Made by a program: the position numbers and the translations under genes | Part shown: positions 12,401-24,110 of the stretch, one piece after another | Layout: each line of letters opens with the position of its first letter | How positions within the stretch are numbered: position 1 is the first letter of the stretch | DNA from: Membranipora membranacea | Taxonomy: Eukaryota; Bryozoa; Gymnolaemata; Cheilostomatida; Membraniporidae | Direction: 5' to 3' | Assembly: GCA_914767715.1 (NCBI GenBank) | Contig: OU612071.1 | Coordinates: 20,580,948 to 20,644,947 of the forward strand | Length of the DNA: 64,000 nt | The notes under the pieces: generated by a model | The model's input: only the letters and a program-made list of their open reading frames with translations | Told to the model about the DNA's origin: nothing | Databases searched by the model: none

Positions 12401-14190
12401 AATAATCTGAGATTCAAGCGCATCAAGTTTCTCGTCTTTCTCACCTAGTCGGCTGTATCCTTAACGGGTAGTGGTTCCGCTAGCTCCAAGTTCTATTAGA
12501 GAACGCAATCGGACCATATGATATACATCCTCCTGTTCCAAACCCCAACAGCTCATGTCAGACTTTGCAGTATCTTTCAACCACCATCTTTCCTCCTTCT
12601 ACCGGCAACCTGTATATTTGTGACCTGGCGGATATCTTCCTCCTCCTCACTCCGACAAGCATGACCATGCCACTGCAGGCATATGTTCCTTATGATGATG
12701 ATATTTCTTTCACTCCCGTCTGTGTCCTAATCTCAGTGTTCTCAACATGGTCCACATAAATACAGAGTTAAAAAGCAAGGATATGCAAAAGACTGTTGAA
12801 GTTGAGTCGAAATTTTAACTATAATCACACTGGTAATAGGCAAAAGCCGACCTGTTCCACTGTAATAGAATTGATTATTATATAATCAATGTAAAATCCC
12901 ATACCAGTTGAGAGCTACTGCGTATGGGATTTTACACTAATTATTAATAATCAATTTTATTTCAGTGGAACAGGTCACGCTTTTGCCTAATGTGAAAATA
13001 TTAAAAACTTACTGTTGCAGCACACAAAAACTGACAACTGACAACTGACAACGTCGATTCAACCATACATTTTATTGGCGGAGTTTGATAATGTAAGAGT
13101 AACCTTCAGTGTGCCAACCTGAAAATTTAAACGATTCGGTCTCATGCATCGTTAACATCCAGCGTTTCACGAAATAGTGGGAATCCCTATTCCTACAAAA
13201 GTATTCGTGAATAATTTATACGAATCATAAGAAATCAACCAAGTGTGGCCTGTCCTTTAGTCAAAGTCGCTAGCCAGCAATAATTCTGTGAGCTGGACAA
13301 AAAAATATTTGGCTCAATAATTACATATAGGTGTTGTAGTTATATTATGTTGTGAGTTAAATTATGTTATAATTTAAATCCTTTACAAAAAGTTTCGTCA
13401 TATGATCGATGTTATTGTGTGATCTATGATTTTCCCTTTTCTAACAGCGATCACAGTTCCGTCATGTTCCACAGGCTACATACTTAACCCTGCATCGTCC
13501 ACATGTATCAGGCTTGTTGGACCAGGTGAAAACTGGGATGGAGCCAAGGCTAACTGTGAGGAAGGAGGGGAAACATTGGCTGTATTCACCACCAGAGATT
13601 CCATTAACTGGATAAGAGACTATGTGAAGCTTAGTGCCCCCTCAGGTAAATAATAATGAATTGATAACTGATTCTCTTAGTTAAAACGATTTTTTTTGAT
13701 CTGACATAGCATAAAGCACAGAGGTGACCATGTTCTCCTGCTGCTAGATTCAACACAGGAAGAGAGCATTATTTGCAGGGACTTCAGACTCCCAGCTGTA
13801 TTCTCCGAGTTGTGTATCACAGCCAGTAGTGTCAATTTTGTTTGATCTGTGTATGCACATAGCTCTCTGGGAGCATTTACAAGCATTTGCCATCACTATT
13901 GAACTGCAAGTCATTTTAAGATTGATTTATATTGACACTTTTCAGACTGGAGGCAAGGATGTCAGTGGATAGGGTTGAGACACAGCGGTAGTGCCTGGTA
14001 TTGGAGAGGTAGAGAAACCGCCCCACTCTCTGAGACATCCAGTCTGTGGGATTATGGGGAACCAGATTTTAATGATGTAAATTCCTGTGGGTGTATCTGT
14101 ATGTACAGTAACGCACGCACTGAGCTTATAGACTGTGGTTGTTCTCTGACTAATAATATGTACTCCCTTTGCGAAAGACAAACTGACTAA
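9481..14190 (+). CDS. Type II transmembrane C-type lectin (copy A)
   Basis: Six exons join in frame to 352 residues: 9481-9572, 10120-10328, 11524-11691, 12237-12383, 13448-13645 and 13946-14190. Residues 1-58 form a cytoplasmic tail with two YxxV motifs (Y7-V10 and Y18-V21), followed by a membrane segment at about 59-84. A heptad-rich, coiled-coil-like neck runs from about 85 to 205, and a C-type lectin domain fills 212-350. The domain shows the initial CSTGY, WDGAKANC, WIGL at 279-282 and final cysteines. EPD (310-312) occupies the sugar-site EPN/QPD position, and no WND is present; extra cysteines (CGCIC, CGC) stand there instead, so classical calcium-dependent sugar binding is doubtful. 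The start is chosen because the same MASANVYY start opens copy B. It resembles NK-type or asialoglycoprotein-type receptors; the ligand is unknown. Confidence 0.88.
12838..12989. mobile_element. Foldback (palindromic) MITE in a lectin intron
   Basis: TAGGCAAAAGC...CCTGTTCCACTG at the left is mirrored by CAGTGGAACAGG...GCTTTTGCCTA at the right, and the inner parts also pair (TAAAATCCCATAC with GTATGGGATTTTA). The whole 150 bp can fold into one hairpin. It sits in intron 4 of lectin A. Confidence 0.85.
13141..13257 (+). mobile_element. AGGCCACAC-type MITE fragment, copy C
   Basis: Matches the terminal part of copies A and B: GGAATCCCTATTC, a TTCGTGAATAATT-like stretch, and the terminus AGTGTGGCCTGTCCTTTA. 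Only the right end is recognisable. It lies in intron 4 of lectin A. Confidence 0.65.
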
Positions 14191-14738
14191 CCGTACTAAC
14201 CTGTCTAAACTCCTTTGCAATTTTTTAAAATTTTGATTACCATTGTACTTAATTAATTTATTTATTTATAGAGGTTTTCTTAGAAGTGTACAGATAAAAC
14301 AAAGAATTCTATTATAGGTAACTTGTTGACCTCTGATAACAGCAAAAAAAAAGCATATTACGTTTACTACCAAAGTTAAACACAGAGTTAATTATAATTA
14401 ACAACACGTGGCATTACATACTGGTTATGAGGTAAAAAAAGTATTGAAGAATAATATGATTGGATAATAGTGTTGCAGTTAGGGAGCTGATTAGCCGAAG
14501 AATTAACGGTTAGGAAAATAAGAAATATATGAAAGAATGCTAAAGATATAAATCTATGAGTTTACTGTATCATGTTCCTGTTTAATCATAAGTCAGAAGA
14601 GTTTTAGTTGATTTATCTTTAAGTGTATATTGGTGAAATAAGTTTAAAAGGGCTGATTCTCCAAAATTTGTTCGGAATGAGGGTTTAATAATAGTGCATT
14701 GCTTCTTAGACAACGCTGATGCTTTCGGGACTTTTGAA
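14191..14738. other. 3' flank of lectin A, no gene seen
   Basis: AT-rich sequence after the lectin stop. It probably contains the 3' UTR, but no canonical AATAAA is obvious close to the stop. Confidence 0.4.
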
Positions 14739-15745
14739 CTAGATTGAGGATATGCTTTGAAGCTTTGTTTTTTGCAACTTTTTTATGTGTAATTTATGAA
14801 ATAGGTATCGTCGCCTACTTAGTAGTGTGGGTAAAGTTAAAAGCAATCTACCAGTTGGGACAGAAAATTTCTTGGGAGCAGATACAATAATTCTGATTGC
14901 TCTACTTTGAGCTTTTGAACAATTGTTCCAGTGACCTTTTGTGTAGTATCTAGGTGAATTGCTGAGCAATATCCTAATATTGGTCGGACAATGCTTTTGT
15001 AAGTTTTAAGGGATTCTTCAACATTCATGTATTTTTTAAGTTTAGAAAGAAGATAGACTAGTTTGTTTGCTCTAGTTGCAACATCAGTAGCATGGGTATG
15101 AAATGCGAGGTCTGTGTCGAGAGCAACTCCCAGAACATTGATTGATAGCTGTGATTCAATTTTTGTGTTTTGAAAACTCAAGTGGTAATAATCTTTTAGA
15201 TTCCTGTTTGAGAAGATACAAAATTGCGTTATCTGAACGTTGAGTTTTAGGAGATGACTGCTATACCATTGAGCTTCCAATAAAGTATTTGATTTTTCTA
15301 GAACCTCTGGTATTCTTTTTGCCTCACAGAATAAAAAAGTGCCGTCTGCGTAAGCAAATGAGTTTTCAAAGACATTAACAATCCATTGATAGCAAGGTTG
15401 AAGTGGATGGGGCAGAGAATGGAGCCTTGTTGGACTCCACATGTGATTGGTAGTGAATTTGATTTTGACTCTCCGACTTTCATGATTTGGGATCTGCTGG
15501 TGAGGTATGATTCATTACCATTACTGAGATGGGTGAGAATTGCCTTTTGCCTAGGGTGTGTAAGAGAAGTTTGTGGTTAACAGTGTCAAAGGCTTTTCGG
15601 ACGTCTAGGGATATGGCTCCATTGTAGCAGGGAGCAGCCTGATCCAGCTTTGTTTTCCATTCTTGTAGCACAGAAAGCAGCATTTGCTCAGTAGGGTGAT
15701 TTTGGCCGAAGCCAAACTGCTTGTCAGAGAACAGATTGTGTTTTA
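14739..15745 (-). pseudogene. Non-LTR retrotransposon reverse transcriptase remnant
   Basis: Successive minus-strand frames carry reverse transcriptase blocks in the correct order. These are DKQFGFGQNHPTEQ (about 15690-15730), AISLDVRKAFDTVNHKLLL, CGVQQGSILCPIHFNLAING, then FAYADG in place of the catalytic YADD, followed by INVLGVALDTDLAFHTH and SIVRPILGYCSAIH. The frame changes at least twice and the second catalytic aspartate is replaced by glycine, so the copy is dead. The block order resembles jockey/CR1-type LINEs. No endonuclease is seen upstream. Confidence 0.85.
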
Positions 15746-17054
15746 CAACACTCCCATTGATTTATGCAGTGATATAGAATCTAAATATTTATTCATAGTA
15801 ATATCCTTTAGCACATCTACTTAGAACACCATTATCGTCTTTAACTTAAGTAAAAAATATTCTTTATTTCTTAAAAGTGATTCATAGTGATCCATATTCA
15901 TAAAATGAAGCAATCTTGAGGATGAGAGTAGTGTGCCCTAATACTGATCATCTCGATGTCAATAACTTGAGAGCCAATCGTCTGCTTTGCTTGATTTTTC
16001 ATTCTTATTGAATCTATTCCTTGCTTAGCAACTTTCAAACCGTCAACTTTTTGCTGTTTAACATTTTCCTGATTGAGATAGCAAATTTTAAAAATTAGGC
16101 AACCGGTGCCGATTCAATTTTTTCAAAATAAAAGCTTCACAAAAGACTCTCTGTCCCATGTTATTATTCAGAGTTGCATTCAATCTACATAGGTGTACAC
16201 AGGTGTACATAGGTGTACACATGAGTACATATGTGTGAATAGGTGTACATATGTCTGCATATGTCTGCATAGGTCTACATAGGTCTACATTTGCCGAACA
16301 AAGGGCTTGCAAAACCAGTCAGTCCATCCAAGGATTTAGTCTAACTCCTTTGACCACCGTAGCAATCTAGAAAAGCCAAATTATCGACACTGAATGGCAT
16401 CTTTAATTGGTTGTAGTTTCGGAACAAAATAATATTCCAGGCATAGTACTGATGTTAGTATGCACAGCTGATCAGATCAATATTGTCTCTGTGTTGAGGG
16501 TTGTAGTCATGTTAATATTTTCATTGCTGAGAAGAAATTGATGTTTCATATATAAAACATATGTCTGCAATTTAATGGATATCAATCTTCAGATATGTAA
16601 TGTGACCTTGTGTTGATGTTGGATTTTACTATTTTCAATGGTTCAATGATAGAGCATTAGCTGTTTGCCGCACAAACAGTATTCATGGGGGTTAGCATTA
16701 CATCCAAAAGATTTCCTCCAAATTTTTGCTAAATAGTTTCAGGATATCCAAGTGATAATTGTACTACAAAAGTTTTTTCTCATTTTGAAGTTTGCGAAAG
16801 ACAAATTGGGATGTGATGATGTTGGACTATAGAGCTATAAGCTTATAGCAGGCTGCATGTTGGCAGTTATGCCAGTTATTCTATTACTGAATTCAGGTAT
16901 CTCTTGATTTTATCAATTCCAAGGTGGCAGTTGAGGCTTTCGTATGCATAGAGAGTCTTCAAGTGAGACTGGTTATATCAATATTCATCCTTACTCAGTG
17001 TCAACTGTCTATTATATATTGGGTGCAGGTTGACTCCACTGTCCAAAAGTGATG
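15746..17054. other. Intergenic, mostly featureless
   Basis: No gene is recognised apart from the 10-bp tandem repeat listed separately. Open frames are short and lack known motifs. Confidence 0.4.
16184..16290. repeat. 10-bp tandem repeat (CATAGGTGTA type)
   Basis: About eleven degenerate copies of a CATAGGTGTA / CATATGTCTG decamer. It is a minisatellite. Confidence 0.85.
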
Positions 17055-17142
17055 CGACAAGGATGGGATTCGAACCCACGCCCCCAGAGGGAAATGGATT
17101 AGCAGTCCATCGCCTTAACCACTCCCACTCGGCCACCTTGTC
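17055..17142 (-). tRNA. tRNA-Ser(GCT) with 6-nt D-loop duplication
   Basis: The minus strand folds as a tRNA-Ser: acceptor GACAAGG pairs with CCTTGTC, the anticodon loop has GCT (GACTGCTAATC), there is a long variable arm, and the T arm is GTGGGTTCGAATCCCAT. The length is 88 nt against the usual 82. The excess is a tandem GAGTGG|GAGTGG in the D arm, so the A box is disturbed and function is uncertain. It lies in the tandem-duplicated unit; the second copy is cut at 23560-23623. Confidence 0.8.
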
Positions 17143-17267
17143 CACATATTTGCATCAGATCATGACCTCATAAATATTTTGAGACCTTGCTGTATATTCT
17201 TATCCTGGTTAATAGTCCTATCGATCTATGAATGAATCTTATTTTAATTGCAGCTATTTTTCCTCAT

Positions 17268-18190
17268 TGTTGTCTGCTAACTGGACTCCGCACAGCGTCA
17301 TAGGTCTTCTGAATTCAGGGCCTACATTTCACCTTATAACATGTTTTCAAACAAGCTATAGATCTCAATTAAAATGAAAATGAAATCAAATATGAATAGT
17401 GAAATTAATTCCAATCTAAATCTTATGACAAAATCAAATGCGTATTTTCTCTGGTAGGTTGCAATGCACTGGTTTTATGTAAACCTAAAAACCCATCATT
17501 TCCTATCTTTAGCCAATCAATCAACTTATAGATATGATAGCCTTCATTACAGTAGGAATGAGCTATTGAAGGCCCCCTACAACATTGATCAAAAAGGTTT
17601 TTTGGGCCAACATTACTGGGGTGGCCATTATAGTATAAAGTGATGTCAAGGTAAAACAAAACCATTCGCTTTCCGTTCCTAGAAAACTGGCTGATCTGCT
17701 CATATTGTTTGCCAAGGTAGGGGTGGCCAAAAGGTATTGATATGAGCATGTGAAGTCCCCAAGATTTTGCCACGCTTTATACTTTTGCTGACTGATGACA
17801 CAACATGTATATCATCTATATTATTATATCATAGGCCAAGGTCAATACATAAAAATCTTACATTTTTCATAAGCTTGAATATAAATAGAGACAAAAGCTT
17901 GCAAAAATAACACAGTGTGACAGTATGATGCAATAGTGCGAGAGAGATGACCCGGTGACTGTATCATGGGTAAGGAGGACAGCCTGTCTCATTTCTGTGA
18001 TGCAGAGTTGACAGGAAAAGTTCGCAATTAAAATAAGAGAAATGATGCTCACTATCCCCAATGAAGTGAGGTTACATCAGGAGGAGATAGCATACTGTTC
18101 CTAAACGCAGACCATGTACAGGACTGATATAACATTGCACTCGACCAGGTCTCCTTCCAAGGTAGTAATCAGATCATGACTCATGGTGAC
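17268..18190. repeat. Conserved segment X, copy 1
   Basis: Alignable by eye with 26045-27000 along nearly its whole length and in part with 8690-9010. Shared landmarks are TTTTCTCTGGTAGGTTGCAA, GTGGCCATT, GTGAGGTTACATNAGGAGGA and ACCAGGTC. It precedes the zinc-finger pseudogene, as copy 2 precedes the intact gene. A minus-strand open frame inside it is not conserved in copy 2, so it is treated as non-coding. Confidence 0.75.
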
Positions 18191-18474
18191 AGTAGGCTAT
18201 TTATATATTTTTGTAATTGATTATTTGTGTACTACTCAATGAATGTGATTGAGAATTCATCTGTCTAGTAATAGTGTTTCCTTTTATCTTATTAATACGA
18301 GAGTACCTTTTAATGAGGTAAAGTTTTCAATTAAGTTCACTTTTGGTGAAGGGCTACTACTAGCATTGACTAAAACCATTGCACAGAAATAAAAGAGTCA
18401 TACAAAATATCCGAGCATCAGCAATACTATGTATAGTTACTTTTCTCAAGAAAGAATATTATACTATCTATAAA

Positions 18475-19110
18475 GAGATTCAAACTACAACACCTGTCAC
18501 TAACAGTGATGATCAAGCCGCACAAACAGGAAATGGCATGAAATTAACAGTAATTTTATATTAGCCTGAGTATGCTTTCTGATCATTAACAGCAGGAATA
18601 ACCGGTCAAACAGTAACCAGACATATTAACGTTGAAGAACTGATATAAATTGGGTGCTTGAGCAGGTCCTCTGAACAACCCACAAAAAGATGACAACTCA
18701 TCGAAGGGATTTAAGAACAGAAGAACAGGAACAACCAGCTAATGCTTTTTATGAATATGTAGTCACACAAAGATATTGGCTAAAAAGGTGAAGCAGCGAA
18801 TCAGAGTCGAACAGGGAAAAAATGATCTAAAGATGCCAAGGGTAAACAGAAAATTAAGCAATGCACCATAGTGAGAGATTCAGGGTAGTATGAGTAGCAG
18901 CAGCAGTAGCTCTTATGAAGGAAAATGTGTAGCGATAACCTCAGGGATGAGTTGGAAACAGAGAGATGTTTTTATATCCAGAAGATTTCCAACGGAACGT
19001 CTGCAATCCAGTTGCACAAAGAATATCACCAGACAGTGAGGATAAAATGAGAATGGAGAATCCTGATGACCAAATCAAACCGTCATATATTCATCTTATT
19101 CTGAACTATG
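18475..19110 (+). pseudogene. Truncated zinc-finger-gene copy
   Basis: Matches the 5' half of the gene at 27419-28110 with many indels. Examples are TTPVTNSDDQAAQ beside TTLVTNDDSATQ, CCACAAAAAGATGACAA in both, the AGCAGCAG...AGTAGC serine run, and NPVAQRISPDSEDKM beside NPVTERISPDSEEKM. The frame is repeatedly broken, and homology ends near 19110, before any zinc-finger coding sequence. It lies between segment X copy 1 and lectin copy B. Confidence 0.85.
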
Positions 19111-21284
19111 ACAGATCAGTGAAAAAGCATGTATATATGTTTGATTGTTGATGGATGGTAATAAAACCATTTTATTTAAAACATCTACTGGTGGACTCAA
19201 TTGAATGTTTCCAAATCAAGTCAATAACACTATCAATCTGTCAAAATTTGTTTATTGCTTTTGTTTGTCTATAATATTTAACAAGAGTGAAAACACATGA
19301 GTCGACAAACATCCTACACATCAGGCAATTACTTGTAGCATACAAATGGCAAATGGATGTAAAACTGATCCATTAACCTCACAGCCAAAACAGCACAGGA
19401 AGTTTGATTGGTTTCAAAACACTGTCAGCAGGGTATATTTACTTGCAACACTTAATCCACAATAAATGAAGGTGATTGCTGTAAAAGATCCTCTCTTACT
19501 ACTTTTCTTGGTGTGAATCATCAGGACCAGCATAACTGCAAACAATTGTCGCAGATAAAAGTGTCTTTTTTTGGGGATGTGTTTCAATGATATAAACAAC
19601 CTTCACAAAAGTACAAGTAAAACTTTGCGGTGTGTTTTTCATTTGGATGTTTATATTTTTGGTGAAACAATTATGAGAAGCAAATTATATGGGTGCAATG
19701 CAAATTGGAATTCAATTTGAAGTTCCACAGAAAATAAGGCAGATCAATCATGTGGCTGCAAAGAAAAAGTACTGCAATAAAGAAAGAGGTAGACTCAATA
19801 AACAAACTCAATGCAACACTTGACCGCCTATGTTAGATTCATCTGACACTTCACAACTTCCTTAGAAGCATTTAAATTATGGCTTCGGCTAATGTGTACT
19901 ACCATATCAGCTGTGAAGAGGAGAACCAGGCAGAGCTGTATGACGATTTAACAACACAGGAACCAGCTACAAACCAAGGGTTCGTTATTTCACCTAGTTA
20001 ATTATGATTGTTTCCTTCACTCACCAGTACAGCTATTCTGTAATAATTAGATTTTGACTTAGTCACTGCCGTAGGTAGAGTTCTCTCAGCAATCATTTTC
20101 TAACAATTGCTAATTTCTGCAATGCCTATCTGTACATGTTTTAAGCAAGCTACATCATTTTGGTACTCCATACACACTTCAGTTAAGATTGAAGATATGG
20201 TGTTCAATATGTGAATACAATATTTGCCATGTTGGTTTGATCCTAGATCAATACAAAATTTGCTTCACAAACCAATGGCTTTGGTTATTCGGATATTTAC
20301 ATCTAGTTTAAATGTAATATCATATAAGTATAAATGTTTCAGACTTGTGAATCTTGGAACTCCTGGCGAGGTAATCTGTACAAAAAATGACAACTATGCT
20401 GCAAAAAGTATAAGTCGAAAGTCAATAATTCTAATCACAGTTTCCTTTGTGGTACCAGTAATCCTGTGTGCAACTGCAACCGGTTTGGCTTTCTTTCAAT
20501 TGAATGACCTAAGGAGGGAGCTATCTGAGTTGAGAGAATCTGGTAAACCAGGTTACTACTGTAGTCGGGATATACTTTGAAAATCAGCAAGTGACAAATA
20601 GCACAGTGTTACCAAATCAATTATTACCTAAAATATCACATATGATAGCCTGATAACCTTATTGGTTATGATTATGATCCATATTTCATGTGGGAGGTTC
20701 CAAGTTTACATTCAGAGCTATGATTCTGTAGTGGGCCAAGTGCTAGTAAACAGGGCCAAGATTTGTATGTGAGGTCATGTTTTAATGGTTAGAGCCATCT
20801 TTTGATCACAGGCTATTATATTATTTTGGCCCTGTGTCCTCTTTTGTGTGGGACGCCAAAAAGTTGTGGTAGTTGAGCCAAGTTTTGACAGAGCAAGGTT
20901 TGGGTGGTGCCAGATTTGAAAAAAGCTGTTTTAAGGGCCGATCTGGAAGTGACTAGTTATGGCTTCGGCCAAGCTTGGACAGGAATGAGGTTTGATGGCA
21001 CATGTTTGGCTAAAGTCAATATCGGTTTAGGCAATATTTGGTTTTTCAAAGTCCTTAAAACTCAGCTGACTCAATTTTTTGTGAGACCGGTCAGCAAATA
21101 ATCAAATACATGATGAATTTTATAATTTGACTGTCATTAGAGTTGAAAACATGCTAGAATGGTTTTTAACCCGAACAAATAACATAATCACATCTGACTC
21201 GCTCAATATTTGGAGTTGAGAATTACTTTTTAACTGAGAGCCAGTGGCGTATATTATCAGTCACAGCCCACGGATGTGTGAATG

Positions 21285-21366
21285 GCTGAATAGTTCAGTG
21301 TGTAGAGCGTCTGACTTATAATCATTGTTAATAAAATTGTTGTGGGTTTGAATCCCATCAAGGTCA
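21285..21366 (+). mobile_element. tRNA-like / SINE-type remnant
   Basis: AATAGTTCAGTGTGTAGAGC resembles a tRNA A box region and GTGGGTTTGAATCCCATC a T arm. The acceptor ends do not pair and the middle is enlarged, so it is a tRNA-derived repeat or pseudogene, within an intron of lectin copy B. Confidence 0.55.
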
Positions 21367-21479
21367 GTTTTTTTTCAAATCGATGCTTTATAACTGGAGC
21401 ATTTTTACCGTAATCTTCTACTGCTATTGAGTTGTTTTCTGAAAGTACCCAACAGCTCAGTGAGCTATTGAAATACCTC

Positions 21480-21660
21480 TCTGCTTGCACTATTTTGCTA
21501 CCGATATGCAAAGATTTCCGTGGTGGGAGGGCGCTTAAGAGCCCCTCCCACACCCTCCCCGCCACGCCTACGGCGTGTCGATCGGGCTGCGCCCGATCAT
21601 TATGCTCATCTCTAAAAAGTCAGTGAAATTTTTTAGAATATGCGCCCCTGCAGAGAGCAG
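21480..21660. mobile_element. GC-rich insert disrupting lectin B exon 3
   Basis: Sequence unlike copy A begins right after the exon 3 remnant. It includes a GC-rich patch (CCCCTCCCACACCCTCCCCG) and the short hairpin GATCGGGCTGCGCCCGATC near 21580-21598. No coding potential is evident. It is called an insertion because copy A lacks it; its family is unknown. Confidence 0.45.
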
Positions 21661-21698
21661 GTCAAGTGCTAAGGAAAGCAAAAAAACAGCCACTGTTT

Positions 21699-21790
21699 AT
21701 ATCGAAGCAATCACATAGCGATGAGCAAAAAAAAAAAATTATTGTGCTATTAAATTGGTCGTTTTGCTCATTGCTATGAGATTGCAATGA
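21699..21790. repeat. Inverted repeat, about 28-bp arms
   Basis: GAAGCAATCACATAGCGATG at the left is mirrored by TTGCTCATTGCTATGAGATT at the right around an A-rich spacer. It may be the core of a small foldback MITE. Confidence 0.7.
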
Positions 21791-22449
21791 TATTAAAAAT
21801 GCTTGATTTTTTGCACCTCTCCGCTTTAAATGATGAGCCAGAATCCGCACCCTTGAATTTGCAATGGGTCATAAGCTATAACTCCTAGCTGCAGTAAAAA
21901 TTTAGGACAGCAAACAGGGTTGAATCATCGATTGCAGAATTTACCTTGTGTAGTGTAAAGTTTCACTGTGCTTAATGGAGTGCGATTTTGTCCACAAGCA
22001 TTACTTATTACCCGCTTTTATGTTAAATTCCGAAAAAATGAGCATATTTGATTAACCTACTGAGATCAATTTTAAAATGGGCGACAAATGGTCATGTGCA
22101 CTATGCTGGTTGTTGTGAATATTTGTATATGTCTTTATTTCAAGTCTACCCTCACACTGCAGAACTCTCAACTGAACAGGTCCAGCAAAGCCAAAACATG
22201 TCAGCAAGTGATCGTGTCAGAATGGTAACCATTGAAGAAAGCATAAGACAAATATCAACTGACCTCCAAAAGTACCAGAACGGTCAGTTTTATTTGTTCA
22301 ATAATTTGAGACTGATGTGTGGCATTATACCGGCGCCGGAATTTTGCCGGACCTGCCGACTGCCGACAGGCCTGTTCTCAGATATTTCAGTCTGAGCATT
22401 TGATTGTTGTCCGAGATGAGAAGGTTTTACCTCAGATACAAAAATCCCT

Positions 22450-22512
22450 TCCCTCCATGGGAGTCGAACCCAGGACCTTGCTAAGCCAGAGCAATACCAC
22501 TGGGCTATACTT
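22450..22512 (-). mobile_element. tRNA-like SINE head (minus)
   Basis: The minus strand reads ATAGCCCAGTGGTATTGCTC, then CCTGGGTTCGACTCCCATGG, with A- and B-box features. The acceptor stem is not intact. It directly follows the exon 4 remnant of lectin B. Confidence 0.5.
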
Positions 22513-22575
22513 GATTGTTGCCAACATATATACATGATCAGTTTAAAAAATTGTTCCGTTTTGGCACAGTTCCAA

Positions 22576-23558
22576 CATGCTATCACAAGCGCAAATACAC
22601 AGCATAACGTCCAAGTGATGATCTCCATACAAGTACTTTTGGTTAGAGCAATGTGGTTAGAGCAATAGCGGTTAGAGCAAACATGCTTTCACAAGAACTT
22701 TGGCTTTTTGCAGCCATTATTTCGAAAATTGCTAGATGCAGCTAGTCTGACCTCAGTGATTCTATCAATTATTTTTGAATGAAATACATAAATAAAAGAG
22801 CCCTCATGGCTACTTCTGTTAATTAGGGGAGAGTTTGTTGGCATCCTTTGATCGTTTCCAATAACAGTTTGGCTATTACAGTTCAACAGGAATCATGCTG
22901 AGATTATAGAGTAAATATTTGACTTTCTTTTCATGGTGTAGTACAAGGTATAATAGACTGCAGGTAGTAAATAGGGAAAGACAGATAAGAGTGCTGCATA
23001 AGAACTCAGGCTACATCCGGGAATGCGCAGGAAAGAGGCATTAATAATCACGCTGGCTTAGAGAGGAGAAGAGAATGAGAGAAGACAAAGGAGTTGTACC
23101 AATACTGGACACCTCAGCATATCTCATGTAAGTTGAATACACTACACATGGTGGTTGCGAAATTTAATAATACCTCTCTGTCAATAGACACACTGTCTAT
23201 TACTTTTATTTGCAGCTACTAAGATTATAAGAAGTTAGGGCTGGGTATTATTTATGTGATTTACTATTATGCATTTACTATAGATAATAGTCTCTGGTAT
23301 CATACCACAGTTTGCCAGACAAAAGCAAACATTTTTCAATGTCACTGCTCACAAAATAACTCATAGCGTAAGCTTCATATCATAGTTATTCATCGCTATT
23401 GCTCTAACCACATTGCTCTAACCACAAGTACTTGTATGGAGATCATCACTTTGACGATATGCTGTGTATTTGCTCTTGTGATAGCATGTTTGCTCTAACC
23501 GCTATTGCTCTAACCACATTGCTCTAACCACAAGTACTTGTATGGAGATCATCACCCT
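22576..23558. mobile_element. Foldback element with GCTCTAACC repeats
   Basis: The left arm at 22576-22692 is the reverse complement of the right arm at about 23396-23498, and part of the right arm is repeated once more up to 23556. Each arm carries triplicated TTGCTCTAACC motifs and the block TACTTGTATGGAGATCATCA. The right end abuts the truncated tRNA-Ser at 23560. Confidence 0.8.
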
Positions 23559-23559
23559 G

Positions 23560-23623
23560 AACCCACGCTCCCAGAGTGAAACGGATTAGCAGTCCATTGC
23601 CTTAACCACTCGGCCACCTTATC
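23560..23623 (-). pseudogene. Truncated tRNA-Ser(GCT) copy
   Basis: Keeps the anticodon arm with GCT, the variable arm, a normal-length D arm and the 5' acceptor strand, now with a change (GATAAGG). The 3' acceptor strand and half of the T arm are missing, replaced by the foldback element. Its downstream flank matches that of the tRNA at 17055-17142. Confidence 0.85.
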
Positions 23624-23767
23624 CACATATTTGCAATGAGTCATGACCTCATGGGGACACTTTAATAACTTGCGTTTATTCTTATCCTGGTTAGCCATCT
23701 ACAGTCCTATCAATCTATGGATTATTCATATTTTAATTGCAGCTATTTTTACTCATTTTTTCCTGCT

Positions 23768-24110
23768 AATGTCAGGGTGACAATTTTAAAGCATGTACCA
23801 GTACTATAAACAAATTGATATATTATGTCAGGGTGACAATTTTTAAAGCATGCACCAGTACTATAAACAAATTGATATATTATGTCAGGGTGGCAATTTT
23901 TAAAGCATGCACCAGAACTATAAACAAATTGATATATTATGTCAGGGTGACAATTTTTAAAGCATGCACCAGTACTATAAACAAATTGATATATTATGTC
24001 AGGGTGACAATTTTTAAAGCATGCACCAGTACTATAAACAAATTGATATATTATGTCAGGGTGACAATTTTTAAAGCATGCACCAGTACTATAAACAAAT
24101 TGATATATTT
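23768..24110. repeat. 57-bp minisatellite, six copies
   Basis: Six near-identical 57-bp units containing GTCAGGGTGACAATTTTTAA and ACTATAAACAAATTGATAT. Because 57 is a multiple of three, a frame stays open across the array. It begins exactly where the duplicated unit loses similarity to 17280. Confidence 0.95.

Larger units (their letters stand above)
19879..22282 (+). pseudogene. C-type lectin copy B, broken and lacking the lectin domain
   Basis: Duplicate of lectin copy A. Exon 1 (19879-19979) starts MASANVYY, and exon 2 (20343-20551) has the same 209-nt length and a membrane segment (ILITVSFVVPVILCATATG). A remnant of exon 3 is at 21432-21475, and exon 4 at 22145-22282 has QQSQNMSAS and TIEESIRQISTDLQ. 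Damage is clear. Exon 1 and 2 donors have drifted (GTTCGT, GTTACT against GTATGT, GTGAGT in copy A). The exon 3 remnant has lost 5 nt, which brings a TGA into the expected phase, and is cut by inserted sequence near 21475. No lectin-domain exon is found downstream. The tail keeps a YxxI...YxxL pair. A short soluble or membrane stub is possible but unlikely. Confidence 0.85.

Noticed and set aside
13942-14220. Antisense open frame over the last lectin exon
   Set aside because: Shadow of the lectin coding exon on the other strand.
17423-17773. 116-residue minus-strand open frame in segment X
   Set aside because: The matching stretch of copy 2 (26220-26590) is interrupted by stops, so the frame is not conserved.
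20930-20975. Second GTTATGGCTTCGGCC start-like motif
   Set aside because: Resembles the lectin exon 1 start for only a few codons and then diverges; judged a chance match.
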